A DNA stretch of 64,000 nt from the NCBI GenBank assembly GCA_017311185.1, contig JAESUZ010001503.1, forward strand, positions 496,001 through 560,000, in the 5' to 3' direction. This stretch comes from Proteles cristata cristata (Eukaryota; Chordata; Mammalia; Carnivora; Hyaenidae). Within the stretch, counting starts at the first letter, position 1, and each line of letters begins with the position of its first letter. A model generated the notes under the pieces. That model was not told where the DNA came from. It did no database searches and saw only the letters and a list, made by a program, of their open reading frames with translations. Both the position numbers and the translations under genes were made by a program. Below, in pieces: positions 12,101-23,577 of the stretch.

Positions 12101-12830
12101 TAAATTTAATACCATCAGTATAAAGCTAGAAAGAAACAGGGTGACAGCTTCATGACATTGGATTAACCAAAAGTTTCTTGGATAATGACACAAAAAAGAT
12201 CAGGGGAAAAAAGGAAAAATAGACAAGTGAGATACATTGGACTAGAATTTTTCTTCACAGTAAAGAAAACTCACAGAGTGAAAAGGCATACTATGGAATG
12301 GTAGAAAATATTTGAACAACATATATTTGATAAGGAGATAATATGCAGAATCTATAAAGAAGTCCTACAACTCAATAACTAAAAACCAAAATCACATGAT
12401 TAAAAAATGGTCAAAGGAACAAAGTTGGAAGACTAGCACTACCTGACATCAAGACTTACTATAAAAGCTATACTAATCAAGACAGCATGGTATTTGCAAA
12501 ACAGGAGATAAATAGACCTGTGGAAGAAAAGAAAGAGATCAGAAAATAGGCCCTCATTAATATAATCAATTGGTCTTTGACAAAGAAATAAGGGCAATAC
12601 AGTGGAGCAAAGATAATCCTTTCAATAAATGGTGCTGTAACAACTGGACATCCACATGCAATCAAAGAAAAAACAAAAAGATTCCAGGCACAGGCTTTAC
12701 ATCCTTACAAACAATTTGCTTAAAATATGACAGAGCTAAGTGGAAAACTATTAAACTCCCAGTAAATAACAAAGGGAAAATCCTAGATGATGTTGATTAT
12801 GTCAGTGAAATTTTAATTTTAGTTTTTATT
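12101..12830 (+). mobile_element. L1 ORF2 C-terminal fragments, plus strand, old and rearranged
   Basis: 12101-12425 continues the ORF2-like sequence of the inverted-repeat arm. From about 12425 to 12830 a second copy of the same ORF2 region starts again (GACATCAAGACTTACTATAAAG, then ACAAATGGTGCTG-like text), so two fragments lie in tandem. Many stops. Confidence 0.65.
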
Positions 12831-13011
12831 TAAATTACAGCAGCTTAACATACAGTGTAATAATAATTTCAAGTGTACAATTTAGTGATTCAACACTTCA
12901 AACACCCGGTGCTCATCACAAGTTCTCTCCTTCATCCCCATTATCCATTTAACTCATCTTCCTCACCCACCTCTCCTCTGGTGGGTTCCTCCTCAGTTTG
13001 TTCTCTAATTT

Positions 13012-13244
13012 CTTTGAATGTTTATTTACTTCTGAGAGACAGAGAGAGAGAGAAAGAGAGAGAGATTGAGGAGAGAAACAAAGTGTGAGCTGGGAAGGAT
13101 CAGAAAAAGGGAGATACAGAAACTGAAGCAGGCTCCAGGCTCTGAGCGGTCAGCACAGAGCCCGACGTGGGGCTTGAACTCATGAATCGTGAGATCATGA
13201 CCTGAGCCAAAGTTGGACGCTCAACAGTCTGAGCCACCCAGGCG
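13012..13244 (-). mobile_element. CAN-SINE inside the L1 3' UTR
   Basis: TTTATTTACTTCTGAGAGAC tail side and GAGCCACCCAGGCGCC head complement. An imperfect repeat of about 20 bp starting CCTCAGTTT flanks it (from 12991 and from 13245). Confidence 0.95.
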
Positions 13245-13356
13245 CCTCAGTTTTTTCTCTCTATTTAAGAATTGGTTTCTTGGTTTGCCTTTCTCCCCAC
13301 CTCCCATAGTGGCTTCTTTCCTTAAATTCCACATATGAGTGAAATCATACGTGGAA

Positions 13357-13406
13357 TAGTATTTTAAATAGTATTTATTTTATTTTAAATACTATTTAAA
13401 ATATTA
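13357..13406. repeat. AT-rich palindrome
   Basis: Arm TAGTATTTTAAATAGTATTTA (13357-13377) pairs with 13386-13406 at 20 of 21 positions around an 8-base loop. It and further AT repeats up to about 13440 interrupt the otherwise continuous L1 3' UTR. Confidence 0.8.
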
Positions 13407-13849
13407 TTATATAATAATTTAAAATATTATTAAATAGTATGCTAAGTATTTTTTCTCTGACTGACTTATTTCTCTTAGTATAATACTCTTAGTTCCATTC
13501 ACGTCTTTGCAAATGGCTAGATTTCATATCTTTTTATGCCTGAGTATTATTCTGTTGTGTATATATACCACAATTTCTTTACCCATTCATTAGTTGATGG
13601 ACATTTGGACTATTTGATTGTTGTTGACAATGCCTTTACAAACACAGTGGTACACGTATATCTTCAAATTAGTATTTTTGTATTCTTTGGGCAAATACCT
13701 AGTCATGCAATTGCAAGATCATAAGGTAGTTATATTTTTAACTTTTTGAGGAACCTCTAACGTGTTTTCCACCGTGGCTGCACCAGTTTACACTCCCACC
13801 AACAGCATAAGAGGATTGACGTTTTAGATAGAACATCAAAGGCGTAATC

Positions 13850-14930
13850 CATGGAATAAATAATTGATAAACTGGAATTCCATTAAAATTTAATTTTTAT
13901 GCTCGTTTCTTTCCTTCTTGATAATATTTTGGCTATTATTTGTCAAATATGCTCTCTGCTCCTTCTCTTCTCCCCCCCCTTCTGGGATTTTAATAATGCA
14001 TATATTGATTCCCTTTATGGTGTCCCGTATATCTCATAGCCTCTAACTTCCCTTTTATTATTTTTGCTCCTCTGACTCTATTTCATTTAAGTTTTTAATT
14101 CCAGTATAGTTAACATGCAGTATTATATTGGTATCAGGTGTACATTAGAGTGATTCAATAGTTCCATATATCACCCAGTGCTCATCACAGCAAGTGCACT
14201 CCTTAATCCCCATCAGTTATTTTATACATTTCCCCCCCACACCACCCCTCTGGCAACCATCAGTTTGTTTCTCAGATTGTCTCTCTTTTTTTCCTTTAAT
14301 CATTTATTTCATAAAATCCACAAATGATCAAAATCATATTTTTTTTCTTTCTCTGACTTATGGATTTCAAATGACCTGTCGTCATGGGCACTTCAGCTCA
14401 TGTTTTACAACTTCAGAATTAGTTTGGTTTCCATAGTTTCTCTTTTTTGATATTCTCATTTTACTCATGAAATATTTTCTGATTTGTTTTCCTAGAGGTT
14501 TTCTCTTTTAGTTCGTCAAGGTTCCTTATGAAAATTATTTTAAATTCTTTGTGAGGAATATTATAAATGCGGTTTTCCATACGGTAAGTGTCTGTTTTAT
14601 TTTTCTACTTTTGGCGGGCCTTGTTTCCCTGTTTCTTTTATTTATTATGATCTATTCATGAGATTTGGGAATTTTAATAAACATTCACCACTTCCTCTTT
14701 TATATATTGGCTTTATCCGATTAAAGACCACTGCCCATCTCAGCCAGAGAAACCTTTTCTGATCTCTTGTCCCCTCTGGTGTCTGCTTGCAGAACTGCAA
14801 CTATAAAGTGTTTTCAGTGGCTTCCAAATTTGGCCACAGGTCATAAGCACTAGGAATGAAACTATATTTTATCCAGTCTCTCTGGCTGCCTCCAGACAGG
14901 TAGTATATAGAACATACAGTCCCATCCTTC
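13850..14930 (-). mobile_element. Old L1/HAL1-like element, minus strand, with an L1 3'-end fragment inserted
   Basis: T-rich text antisense to L1 ORF1 and 5' sequence (CTTTGTGAGGAATATTATAA and GATATTCTCATTTTACTCAT). At about 14095-14335 a younger minus-strand L1 3' UTR piece (AGTTAACATGCAGTATTATA, CCCAGTGCTCATCAC) interrupts it. Confidence 0.5.
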
Positions 14931-15795
14931 TTTTTTTTTTTTTTTTTTTACAAATAGTTTATTGTCAAATTAGTTTCCACATAACACCCAGTGCTCATCC
15001 CCACAAGTGCCCTCCTCAATGCCCACTCCTCCTCCCCCCCAACATCCACCAGTCCTCAGTTTTTGTCAGCATTCAAGAGTCTCTCATGGTTTGCCTCTCC
15101 CCCTTTCCCCCACCATTTCTGCCCTTCTTCTCCCCCTTGGTCCTCTGTTAAGCTCCATCCTTCTTTCAATACCAAGGCAGTTACTCTGATATGTGAGGTT
15201 CTTCCCAGTTTCACTGCTCATTGGGGACAAGGGAGTGTCACGGAAATGGATGCAAATGTGTGAGATTTCCTAACTTTGTGTTTGTATCCCTTCATAGATT
15301 TTTTTTTTTTTACAAATAGTTTATTGTCAAATTAGTTTCCACATAACACCCAGTGCTCATCCCCACAAGTGCCCTCCTCCATGCCCACCCCTCCTCCCCC
15401 CACATCCACCAGTCCTCAGTTTTTGTCAGCATTCAAGAGTCTCTCATGGTTTGCCTCTCCCCCTTTCCCCCACCATTTCTGCCCTTCTTCTCCCCCTTGG
15501 TCCTCTGTTAAGCTCCATCCTTCTTTCAATACCAAGGCAGTTACTCTGATATGTGAGGTTCTTCCCAGTTTCACTGCTCATTGGGGACAAGGGAGTGTCA
15601 CGGAAATGGATGCAAATGTGTGAGATTTCCTAACTTTGTGTTTGTATCCCTTCATAGTTTTTTTTTTTTACAAATAGTTTATTGTCAAATTAGTTTCCCC
15701 ATAACACTCAGTGCTCATCCCCACAAGTGCCCTCCTCCATGCCCATCCCTCCTCCCCCCTACATCCATCAGTCCTCAGTTTTTGTCAGCATCATA
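14931..15795 (-). repeat. Tandem triplication of an L1 3' tail with its flanking DNA
   Basis: Three blocks start with poly(T) and ACAAATAGTTTATTGTC at 14950, 15312 and 15670 (periods 362 and 358). Blocks 1 and 2 each hold about 200 bp of L1 3' end, minus strand, then about 145 bp of single-copy flank from CCATCCTTCTTTC to CCCTTCATAG, and are almost identical. Block 3 holds only about 125 bp of the L1 tail. CCATCCTTCTTT on both sides of the first tail is its likely target-site duplication. Confidence 0.93.
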
Positions 15796-16137
15796 GTTTT
15801 ACACTGGCCTGTATTCTACAGCTTCTCAACTTGTCTCTAGAGTTCTCAGAATTACTCTAGTGCTTATACTTTTGCTAACTTGCTGTCTTTTCTGGGGAAG
15901 AAGCTTCTTAGTTTTCTATCTTGCTGATGACCCTCCATATTCCAAGTTTTAATCTACCTTATTTTTTCTTTTTTTTTTTTTTGTCCTACAAACTTTTCTT
16001 CTTTGCTTACTGTTGTATAATTTTGAAGGAGTATGAGATAAAATGAATGACTGAATTATCAAATTATGCTTACAAAACCCAGACATCACCATTAGCATGA
16101 AGTTGTGTATAATTTCAAACATAAAAACAATTAAGTG
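15796..16137. other. Single-copy or old repeat DNA with poly(T) tract
   Basis: No gene seen. A run of T lies near 15963-15983. Confidence 0.4.
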
Positions 16138-16562
16138 CCAAACCGCCTGGGTGGCAGAGTCAGTTAGGCGTCCAATTCTTTTTTTTTTTAATGTTTTTTT
16201 TTAAATTTATTTCTGAGAGAGAGAGAAAGAGAGAGAGAGACGACGTGAACAGAGGAGGGTCAGAGAGAAAGAGAGACACAAAATCTGAAACAGCCTCCAG
16301 GCTCTGAGCTAGTTGTCAGCACAAAGCCTGATGCGGGGCTCGAACCCACGAACTGTGAGATCATGACCTGACCCGAAGTCAGGCACTTAACTGACTGAAC
16401 CACCCAGGCGCCCCTGGGCGTCCAATTCTTGATTTCAGCTCAAGTCATGATCTCATGATGTGTGAGTTCGAGCTCCGTGTTGGGCTCCATACTGACAATG
16501 TGGAGTTACTCTCTCTCTCTGCCCCTCCCATGCTCACACTCTCTCAAAATAAACAAAAACAA
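16138..16562 (+). mobile_element. CAN-SINE, outer element of a nested pair
   Basis: The head (CCGCCTGGGTGGCAGAGTCAG) is at 16143. The element resumes at 16431 after an inner SINE and ends in AAAATAAACAAAAACAAAGG near 16560. Confidence 0.95.
16181..16416 (-). mobile_element. CAN-SINE inserted within another CAN-SINE
   Basis: A minus-strand element from poly(T) to CACCCAGGCGCCCC, flanked by GGCGTCCAATTCTT at 16167-16180 and 16417-16430. The duplicated target is the outer SINE's own sequence. Confidence 0.97.
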
Positions 16563-17463
16563 AGGAATTAAATGTCACTGATGAAGTCTAAGCTCTCCAG
16601 TGAAGTTTTTCAGACATGTATCACAACATCATTTCAACTCAATTAATATATGATGTCTCTATGATCTGTGTAATGTACAATCATAGCACTTACAGTGAAT
16701 ACAATCTTTTGGTTAAAATGTGTCTTTGATAGACATATTGTGATCAAATTATGATGACATTTTACAGAGACCCTTAGTCCCTACATAGAGAAATTCAAGT
16801 GTTGTATTCTCTAAAGAATCCTAGACAGCCAGGCACAACCTGGAAAACTATTCCACAAATAAAGATTTCCATGCTAGCAAAGACAATGTTACCTTTCCCC
16901 CTCCCAAGAAGTCCACTATTAGCATGGTTGTGATGTCAAGGACATTTTTATTCCTACTTATTGTGTTTCTTATCCTGAGTAGATTTTGAAATTTGGTAAA
17001 TATTTTTCTGCATCAAATGAGTTGATCATATGGCTTTCCTTATTCATTATGGTAAATAATAAATTAAGTGACCTTTGAAGATATAAGAAAACTTTCATTT
17101 CTTGATTAAATATTGATAGTGGTGGGTATTCAAGAATAAATGCCTAAAAATATACAGAATTTAATACATATAAAAATCTGTTGAAACTTAAATAACATTT
17201 ATGGATTTTATTAATGTCAATATTCTGGTTGTGATACTATAGTTTTTCCAAATAACACTAGGGGACACTGGTCAAAATGTACAAAGGATTCTCTAATTAT
17301 TTCTTTAAAAAATAATCATCTCAATATTTATTTTTTGTATTTAATTAAAAACGGGTATGATGACAAAACTACTGTATCATGTTAACCATCATGGTAGCTA
17401 TTACATTTGGAGAGGAGGGGAAGGTTTAAAGGCAGTGTATGATAAAATGTTCATTTTAAAAAC
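16563..17463. other. AT-rich intergenic DNA
   Basis: No gene or clear repeat seen. Confidence 0.4.
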
Positions 17464-17656
17464 CTCGGGACACTTGAGTGACTTAGTCAGTTAAGTGTCT
17501 GACCTTTGATTTTAGCTCAGGTCATGATCTCATAGTTCCTCAGATTGAGCCCCAAGTCATGTCAGGATTTGTGCTTGACAGTGCAAAGCCTGCCTGGGAT
17601 TCTCTCTCTCTTTATCTGTCCCGCCCCCTGATCGCTCTCTCTCGCTCTCTATCTCA
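17464..17656 (+). mobile_element. CAN-SINE, diverged, without clear poly(A)
   Basis: Diverged head (GACACTTGAGTGACTTAGTC), CAGGTCATGATCTCATAG core and a CT-rich end. The A-tail is missing or lost. Confidence 0.88.
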
Positions 17657-18647
17657 GAGCTGAGATGAGGATCCGGAACACTGGATACCTGGGCTTGTAG
17701 TCTCTTTTTCTGCCACTTTGTCTGTCTAGGGCAATGATAGTTATAACCTCAAACACATTGCTGGAAATATTCATATTCAACATCTGCCAACTGGGTCAAT
17801 ATTACTTCCATGACCTGAGTTTAAGTGCCCTTGATACATGGCAGCATTTTCCTAACCCCTATTCTCCTCTAAATAAACCTATTGTGGATTCATCTACATC
17901 AATATACTGACTTAGTTGCTAAGTTAATAACCAAGAATTGGGTGAACTCATGGTCACAAACACCAAGGAGAGCATGGATGGGGCTTTGTAATTCTATGCT
18001 CAATAAGTGAGCCTTTATTGACTTTACCTTGTCTAATATAGGTAAATAATTCACCAATAACTAAAATTTAGTACATGCTTTCTAATACTGACATAGATAA
18101 GTTGTGACATCGCTGCCCTATGATATTTATTGTCCTAGGGAAAAATATGTTCTTCAATAAAATTAAAGACTGCAAACTTTAAGTAACTGTAACTTTTGTT
18201 AAGGGATTGATCCTTTTGCCCAAGGTGTAGGTCCTGGTTCATCTTTCTGGGAACTATGAACGGTAACTAAACGTTTACCACATTTTCTAATTCCCTGACA
18301 ATTGACAAGGAACAAATGACCTTCCAACTCCAAGCAACAAAACTGTCCTCTTAGATCAATATATGACCCGGTTTTGATGTTAACCCTCCTCAGATTCTAA
18401 AACAATTTAAAAAATACACTATATTTCAAAGATCCATTTGCTATATTCTTCTGAAATTAACCCCAGTATTTTATATTTCTACAAATAAAACATACACTGA
18501 AAACTTCTGAAAAATAATGTGAAGTTTTACAAAATATAAAGCAATCACTCATTTCATTACCACATATCTTAACTTTATAATCAACACTCCTTTCATTCTT
18601 TTTCAACATTTTTTCATTAAGTAGACATCTATAAAAATATAGTTGAT
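17657..18647. other. Intergenic DNA
   Basis: No gene or obvious young repeat recognised. Confidence 0.4.
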
Positions 18648-18841
18648 GAGGACCTGAGTGGTTCAGGCAGTTAAGCATCTGACTGTTGTTTTCTGCTCAG
18701 GTCATGATCTCATGATCATGGGATTGAGCCCCATGTGAGGCTCTGCATAGAGCCTTATGGGGATCCTCTCTTTCTCTCTCTCTCTCTGTCCCTTTCTGGT
18801 TCATGCATGCGTGTGCGTGCAAGTGCACACATACACACACA

Positions 18842-18875
<34 letters not shown>

Positions 18876-18912
18876 AAGTAAATAAAATTTAAAAAGTAAG
18901 TATTTAAACATT
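18648..18912 (+). mobile_element. CAN-SINE with expanded (CT)n
   Basis: GAGGACCTGAGTGGTTCAGG head. The 3' half has a TG/CA-rich stretch and about 15 CT units at 18843-18872 before AATAAGTAAATAAAATTT. Confidence 0.92.
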
Positions 18913-21535
18913 TAAAAATATATCTAGTTGACTTTCACTTGGTGGGCCCAAATTTCCTTCCCTGGACTTATCCATATGACCTACTTGGGCCACTGGAAGT
19001 TAGTGGCAGTTACAGAGAAGGTTGGGAATTACTTATGCAAGTGCACTTGCTTGTTTCTGTTTATCACTATTATAGACAACTTCAGGTGAGTCAGCTGGTC
19101 TCAAAGGTAATTGGAGAAATGCAGGACAAAGCTTTCACAGATAAGATGCTCCAGCCCAGTTCAGATCAGATCAGAGTCTAAAGTCAACTCACAGATACAG
19201 AAGAAAGTCAACTGGATGGCAGCATATGACTTAGTCCAACATAATCTGGAAGAACCACTCACTCACATCTAGTGTAGGTGAGATAACCACAGACCTTACA
19301 GGGGAGACCCATGACTTATGGCAATGGCTAGCTTCATCTGCCTGCATCACTGCTGCCAGCATAGCTAGTGCTATTAATCCATTCCCTGTCCCAAACCTGC
19401 TGACTGCAGAACCCAGTCTGGCTGATCTTATCACCAACCCATACCAGGAGGCAATAAGTGGACCCCTATTCTCACCCATGTTCCCTCTCTTGGTGCTTGA
19501 CCTGACACCACCCTTTCTACATCCAGTGGCAAGAGAAAACAGGAAGGCATCATTGTCTTTGGCCCTCCAGTCCAAGGCAGGGAGCCATATATATCACGAT
19601 ACACCTTCATGTCTACCTAGCAACAGAATATGATGCAGGCAAGGGACCCCATGATCTTCCATTCACACCAGCAAGGAACCAGGACTAGGGTCTCTTGACT
19701 CTCCACCTAGACCCTGTGGCTCATGCTGTCTACTGGGTAACAGAAGGGAACACAGGTCAACACTTCTCTCCTCTAGGGACACCAGCAGATAGAATGCAAA
19801 GCTCATAAGCACAGAGTAGACTGGAGATGAGAGCAGCAGAAATATCCTCCATCCTGCAAGTCCATCATCCCTCAAATATCATGTAATGTTACCAAGTAGC
19901 AATGACAGAAATCCAAAGTAGGCTTTGGATGCTAAACTTAAATATAGTACAAATATCAGCTAGAATGGAAGACTCAAACAGGTTCTCATATGAGCCCAAA
20001 AGACCAATATACAATTGAAAATCACTTATCATGCCAGGAACCAGAAAAATCAAAGAAATGATAAAGGTCAATCAACCAATCTCAATACTAAGATAAATCA
20101 GCTGTTGGAATTATCTGAAAAAATAATTAAAGCAGATATTATAAAAACATGCCAACAATAAATTATAAGTAACAGTAAAAATACAAAAGTGAACTGCAGT
20201 AAAGAAATAAAAGATATAAATAAAGAACTAAATAAAAATTATAGAACTAAATAACTGAAATAAAAATATTCTATAATAGTCTCCACAGAATTATGATGAC
20301 TGAAGTTAAGATTAATGAACATTATGGAAGATTAATAGAATTTACTCAATGTGAACAATAGCGAGAAAATAGAACAAAAGATAAAATGATCAGATATCAG
20401 GGATCTGTGTCACAAAAATAAAATAAGATTGATATTACTGAGGAAGAAGAGGACACAGAATGTGGGATGGAAAGAACACTTAAATAATTGCTAAAAAGTC
20501 CCCAATCTTTTTGTTATGTGAAGGACATAAACTTACAGATTAAAAAGAAACAAAAAGGGAACCTGGATGGCTCAGTTGGTTAAACATCCAACTCTCAATT
20601 TTGTCTTAGGTCATGAGACTGAGCCCCACCTTGGGTCTTACACTGACCATGGAGCCTGCTTAGGATTCTCTCTCTTTCCCTCTGTCTTTCCCTCTGCCCC
20701 TCCTTCACTTATGTGCTTGCTCTCTCTAGAAAAAGAAAAAAAGAAAAAAGAAAAAAAAATGAGTGAACCTCAAATAGGAATAACCCAAAGAAATCCATGC
20801 CAAAATATAACATCATAAAAGTTCTAGAAATCACTGATAAAAATAACAGCAAAAGCTGACAGAGAGAAATGACAGTTGCTGTACAAGAAAACACATCTAA
20901 ATGAAAGTAGATATTTCATCTGAAACTATGGAAGTCATAAGGAAGCGGCACATTTTTCAAGTGCTGAAAGAAAACCAGTGAATCAGGAATTCTACATTCA
21001 ACAAAGTTATCATTCAGGAATACAGAAGGTAAGCTGTGAAAATCTGGAATGGCTGAGCAGATCACCATCATGGTCCCCTCTTTTTGTCCCCTTTTTAACA
21101 ACTAAGGGGGCTTTTATCCACAAACAAGAGTGTCTCTCTGGGATCTGTGGGATCCAGGGACACACACCAGAGATACGGAAGAATGGTCACCCACTGTGCA
21201 CCTCAGTATGAGCTGCAGAACCAATAGATGCTTGGCAAACCCAGCCCCGCTCTATCTGGTAAAGTTACCCTTCATATATAAAAGAAAAAGAAATAATTTC
21301 ACAGACAAAAGCTGAGGAAAATTAATCACCATTAAATATGCCTCACCTCGCAAGAAATGCTGATGGAGTTCTTCAGGGTGAAATAAAAAGACACTTATCA
21401 GAAACATGAAAACATAACCAAGTACAGAACACACAGGTAAAGGTAAAAATACAGTTACATTTAGAAACTACTAATCCTGTAATGGGATTGAGTGCTATCA
21501 ACTTAAGTAGGCTAACAGAAAAAGGTGTGTTGTTT
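18913..21535 (+). mobile_element. Old L1/HAL1-like element, plus strand
   Basis: From about 19900, A-rich text follows the order of an old L1/HAL1 ORF1 region: CAACCAATCTCAATACTAAG, then (after a SINE) CCCAAAGAAATCCATGCC, GACAGAGAGAAATGACAG and CACATTTTTCAAGTGCTGAA. 18913-19900 may be its 5' part, which is less certain. All frames are broken. Confidence 0.5.
20556..20759 (+). mobile_element. CAN-SINE
   Basis: AGGGAACCTGGATGGCTCAG head, CT-rich part and an (A3-5G)n tail. Confidence 0.93.
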
Positions 21536-21536
21536 T

Positions 21537-21815
21537 TTTTTTTTTTTTACTTTTAATGCCAGTTAGTTAACATACAGTATTATAGTAGTTTCAGGTGTTC
21601 AATATCATGATTTAACAATTCCACAGAACATCCAGTGCTCATCACAAGTGCACTCCTTAGTGCCCATCACCTAATTAGCCCACCCTCCACCCACCTCCCC
21701 TATGAGAACCCTCAGTTTGTTCTCTCTTATTAAGAGTCTGTTTCTTGGTTACCTCTCTCTTCTTTCCCCATGATCATTTGTTTTGTCTCTTAAATTCCAC
21801 ATATGAGTGAGATCA
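21537..21815 (-). mobile_element. L1 3' UTR fragment, minus strand
   Basis: Poly(T), then AGTTAGTTAACATACAGTAT, CCAGTGCTCATCACAAGTGC and CCACATATGAGTGAGATCAT, inserted into the older element. Sequence on both sides fits the same old L1. Confidence 0.85.
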
Positions 21816-22045
21816 TAGCAGACCTTTCAATGGAAACAGTGAAAGTGAAATACAGAAATTTCTATGAAGTACTCATTTTTAAAAAATAAGTGCAGAATTC
21901 TTCATCTAGCAAAATATATTCAAAAGCACATGTAATACAGAGACTTATTCAGACACAGAATGTTAAAAAAATTCATCACACCTGAAATACAAGAAATCCT
22001 AAAAATGTTCTCCAAAGGGAGGAACCCTTCTGCACCGATGGAGGA

Positions 22046-22690
22046 AACACAAGCTGCAGCAGTTACTGAGGAAAACAGTGTGGAAGTTCCTCAAAGAGTT
22101 AAAAATACAACTACCCTAAGATCCAGCAATTGCACTATTATATATTTACCCAAAGGATACAAAAATACTAATTCAAATGGATACATTTACCCCAATGTTC
22201 ATATCAGCATTATCAACAATAGCCAAATTATGGAAACAGCCCAAACTCCCTTCTTATCCCACTGCAGATACATCTACAATGGAATATTACTAACTCATTA
22301 AAAAGAATGAAATCTTGCTATTTGCAAGGACATGGCTGGAGCTAGAGGTTATTATCCTAAGTGAAGTCAGTCAGAGAAAGACAAATATCATGTAAGTTCA
22401 CTCATATGTGGAATTAAGAAACAAATGAAAAAAGGGAAGAAAAAAAAAGAGTGAGACAAACCAAGAAACAGACTCTAAACTATAGAGAATGAACTGATGG
22501 TTACCAAAGGGGAGGTGGGTGAGATGATGGAGTGAACAGGTGATGGAGATTAAGGTGTGCAGTTGTGATGAGCACTAGGCAACATATGAAATGGTTGAAT
22601 CATGTTATCATACACCTGAAACGTTACACTGTGTCTTAACTGGAATTTAAATAAACTCCTAAGGAAAATTAAAAACAAAACAAAACAAAA
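22046..22690 (+). mobile_element. L1 3' end, plus strand, 5'-truncated
   Basis: GAAAACAGTGTGGAAGTTCC, ATATTTACCCAAAGGATAC, ATGTTCATATCAGCATTATC and the terminal GAGCACTAGGCAACATATG and CACCTGAAACGTTACACTG stretches. No open frame. Confidence 0.85.
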
Positions 22691-23376
22691 ACAGACCTGT
22701 TTTGTTAAATGTTTTATGTGCACATGAGGCGAATGTACATTTTGCTGTCTTTGACTAGAATATTTAATAAATACCACTAAGGTCAATTTGAGAAAAAAGA
22801 AGAGATGTTCTCTAATTGTGAAGAAACTATAGCAAATAAATGTCAGGATCTACAAAAAAGTGAAAAGAATGAAAAATGATAAAAATAGAGGTAACTATAT
22901 TTTAATATTTAAGTCTCTTCAGAAAACAATGGAATGATTGATAGAAAATGAATAACATAGTAGTGTGGCTTTTCTAATTTAAGTATAAGTAAAATGTATG
23001 TCAAGTATAGAACAAATCCAGAAGAGGGGGAAATAAAAGTAAACTACTGAATGTTTTTTAAGTTTACCTGAATTGACAGTATTACTTGAAATTAGACTAT
23101 ATATACTATAAACACTTCCGTCAAGAATCTATCAGGAAATAAAATGTAATCACCCAAAATGTTTAATCAAAATCAGAGCCAAAATAATAGGAAAAAGCAC
23201 AGAACACATGGGCCAAATAGAAAATAAATAGAAATATGGTACAATTAAATGCAACTATATCATTAGTAACACTGATTATAAGTAGCCCAAGTGACTCAAT
23301 TAAAAGACAAAATTTGTCAAATTAGACAAATATAAACATGACCCAACTAGGTTCTGTGTAAAAGAAATTCACTATA
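22691..23376. other. AT-rich intergenic DNA
   Basis: No gene seen. Confidence 0.35.
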
Positions 23377-23577
23377 GGGCACCTGGGTGGCTCAGTCGGT
23401 TGAGTATCCAGCTTCAACTCAGGTCATGATCTTACTGTTTGTGAGTTCAAGCCCCATGTCAAGATCTGTGCTGACATTCTATGTCATCATCTCTCTCTGT
23501 TCCTCCTCCTCCCCCACTCACACTCTGTCTCTGTCCCTCTCAAAAATAAATAAACAATAAAAATATTAAGAAAAATG
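23377..23577 (+). mobile_element. CAN-SINE
   Basis: GGGCACCTGGGTGGCTCAGT head and AAAAATAAATAAACAATAAA tail. Confidence 0.96.

Larger units (their letters stand above)
12831..13820 (-). mobile_element. L1 3' UTR, minus strand, interrupted by a SINE and an AT palindrome
   Basis: It carries the carnivore L1 3'-UTR complement: AACATACAGTGTAATAATAA, CCCGGTGCTCATCAC, CCACATATGAGTGAAATCAT, TATTCTGTTGTGTATATATACCAC-type text, then GTGGCTGCACCAGTTTACAC and CCCACCAACAG. Confidence 0.8.

Noticed and set aside
14991..15623. Pair of near-identical 84-90 codon proline/serine-rich frames, looking like a duplicated small gene
   Set aside because: They are the complement of L1 3' ends plus flank within the tandem triplication.
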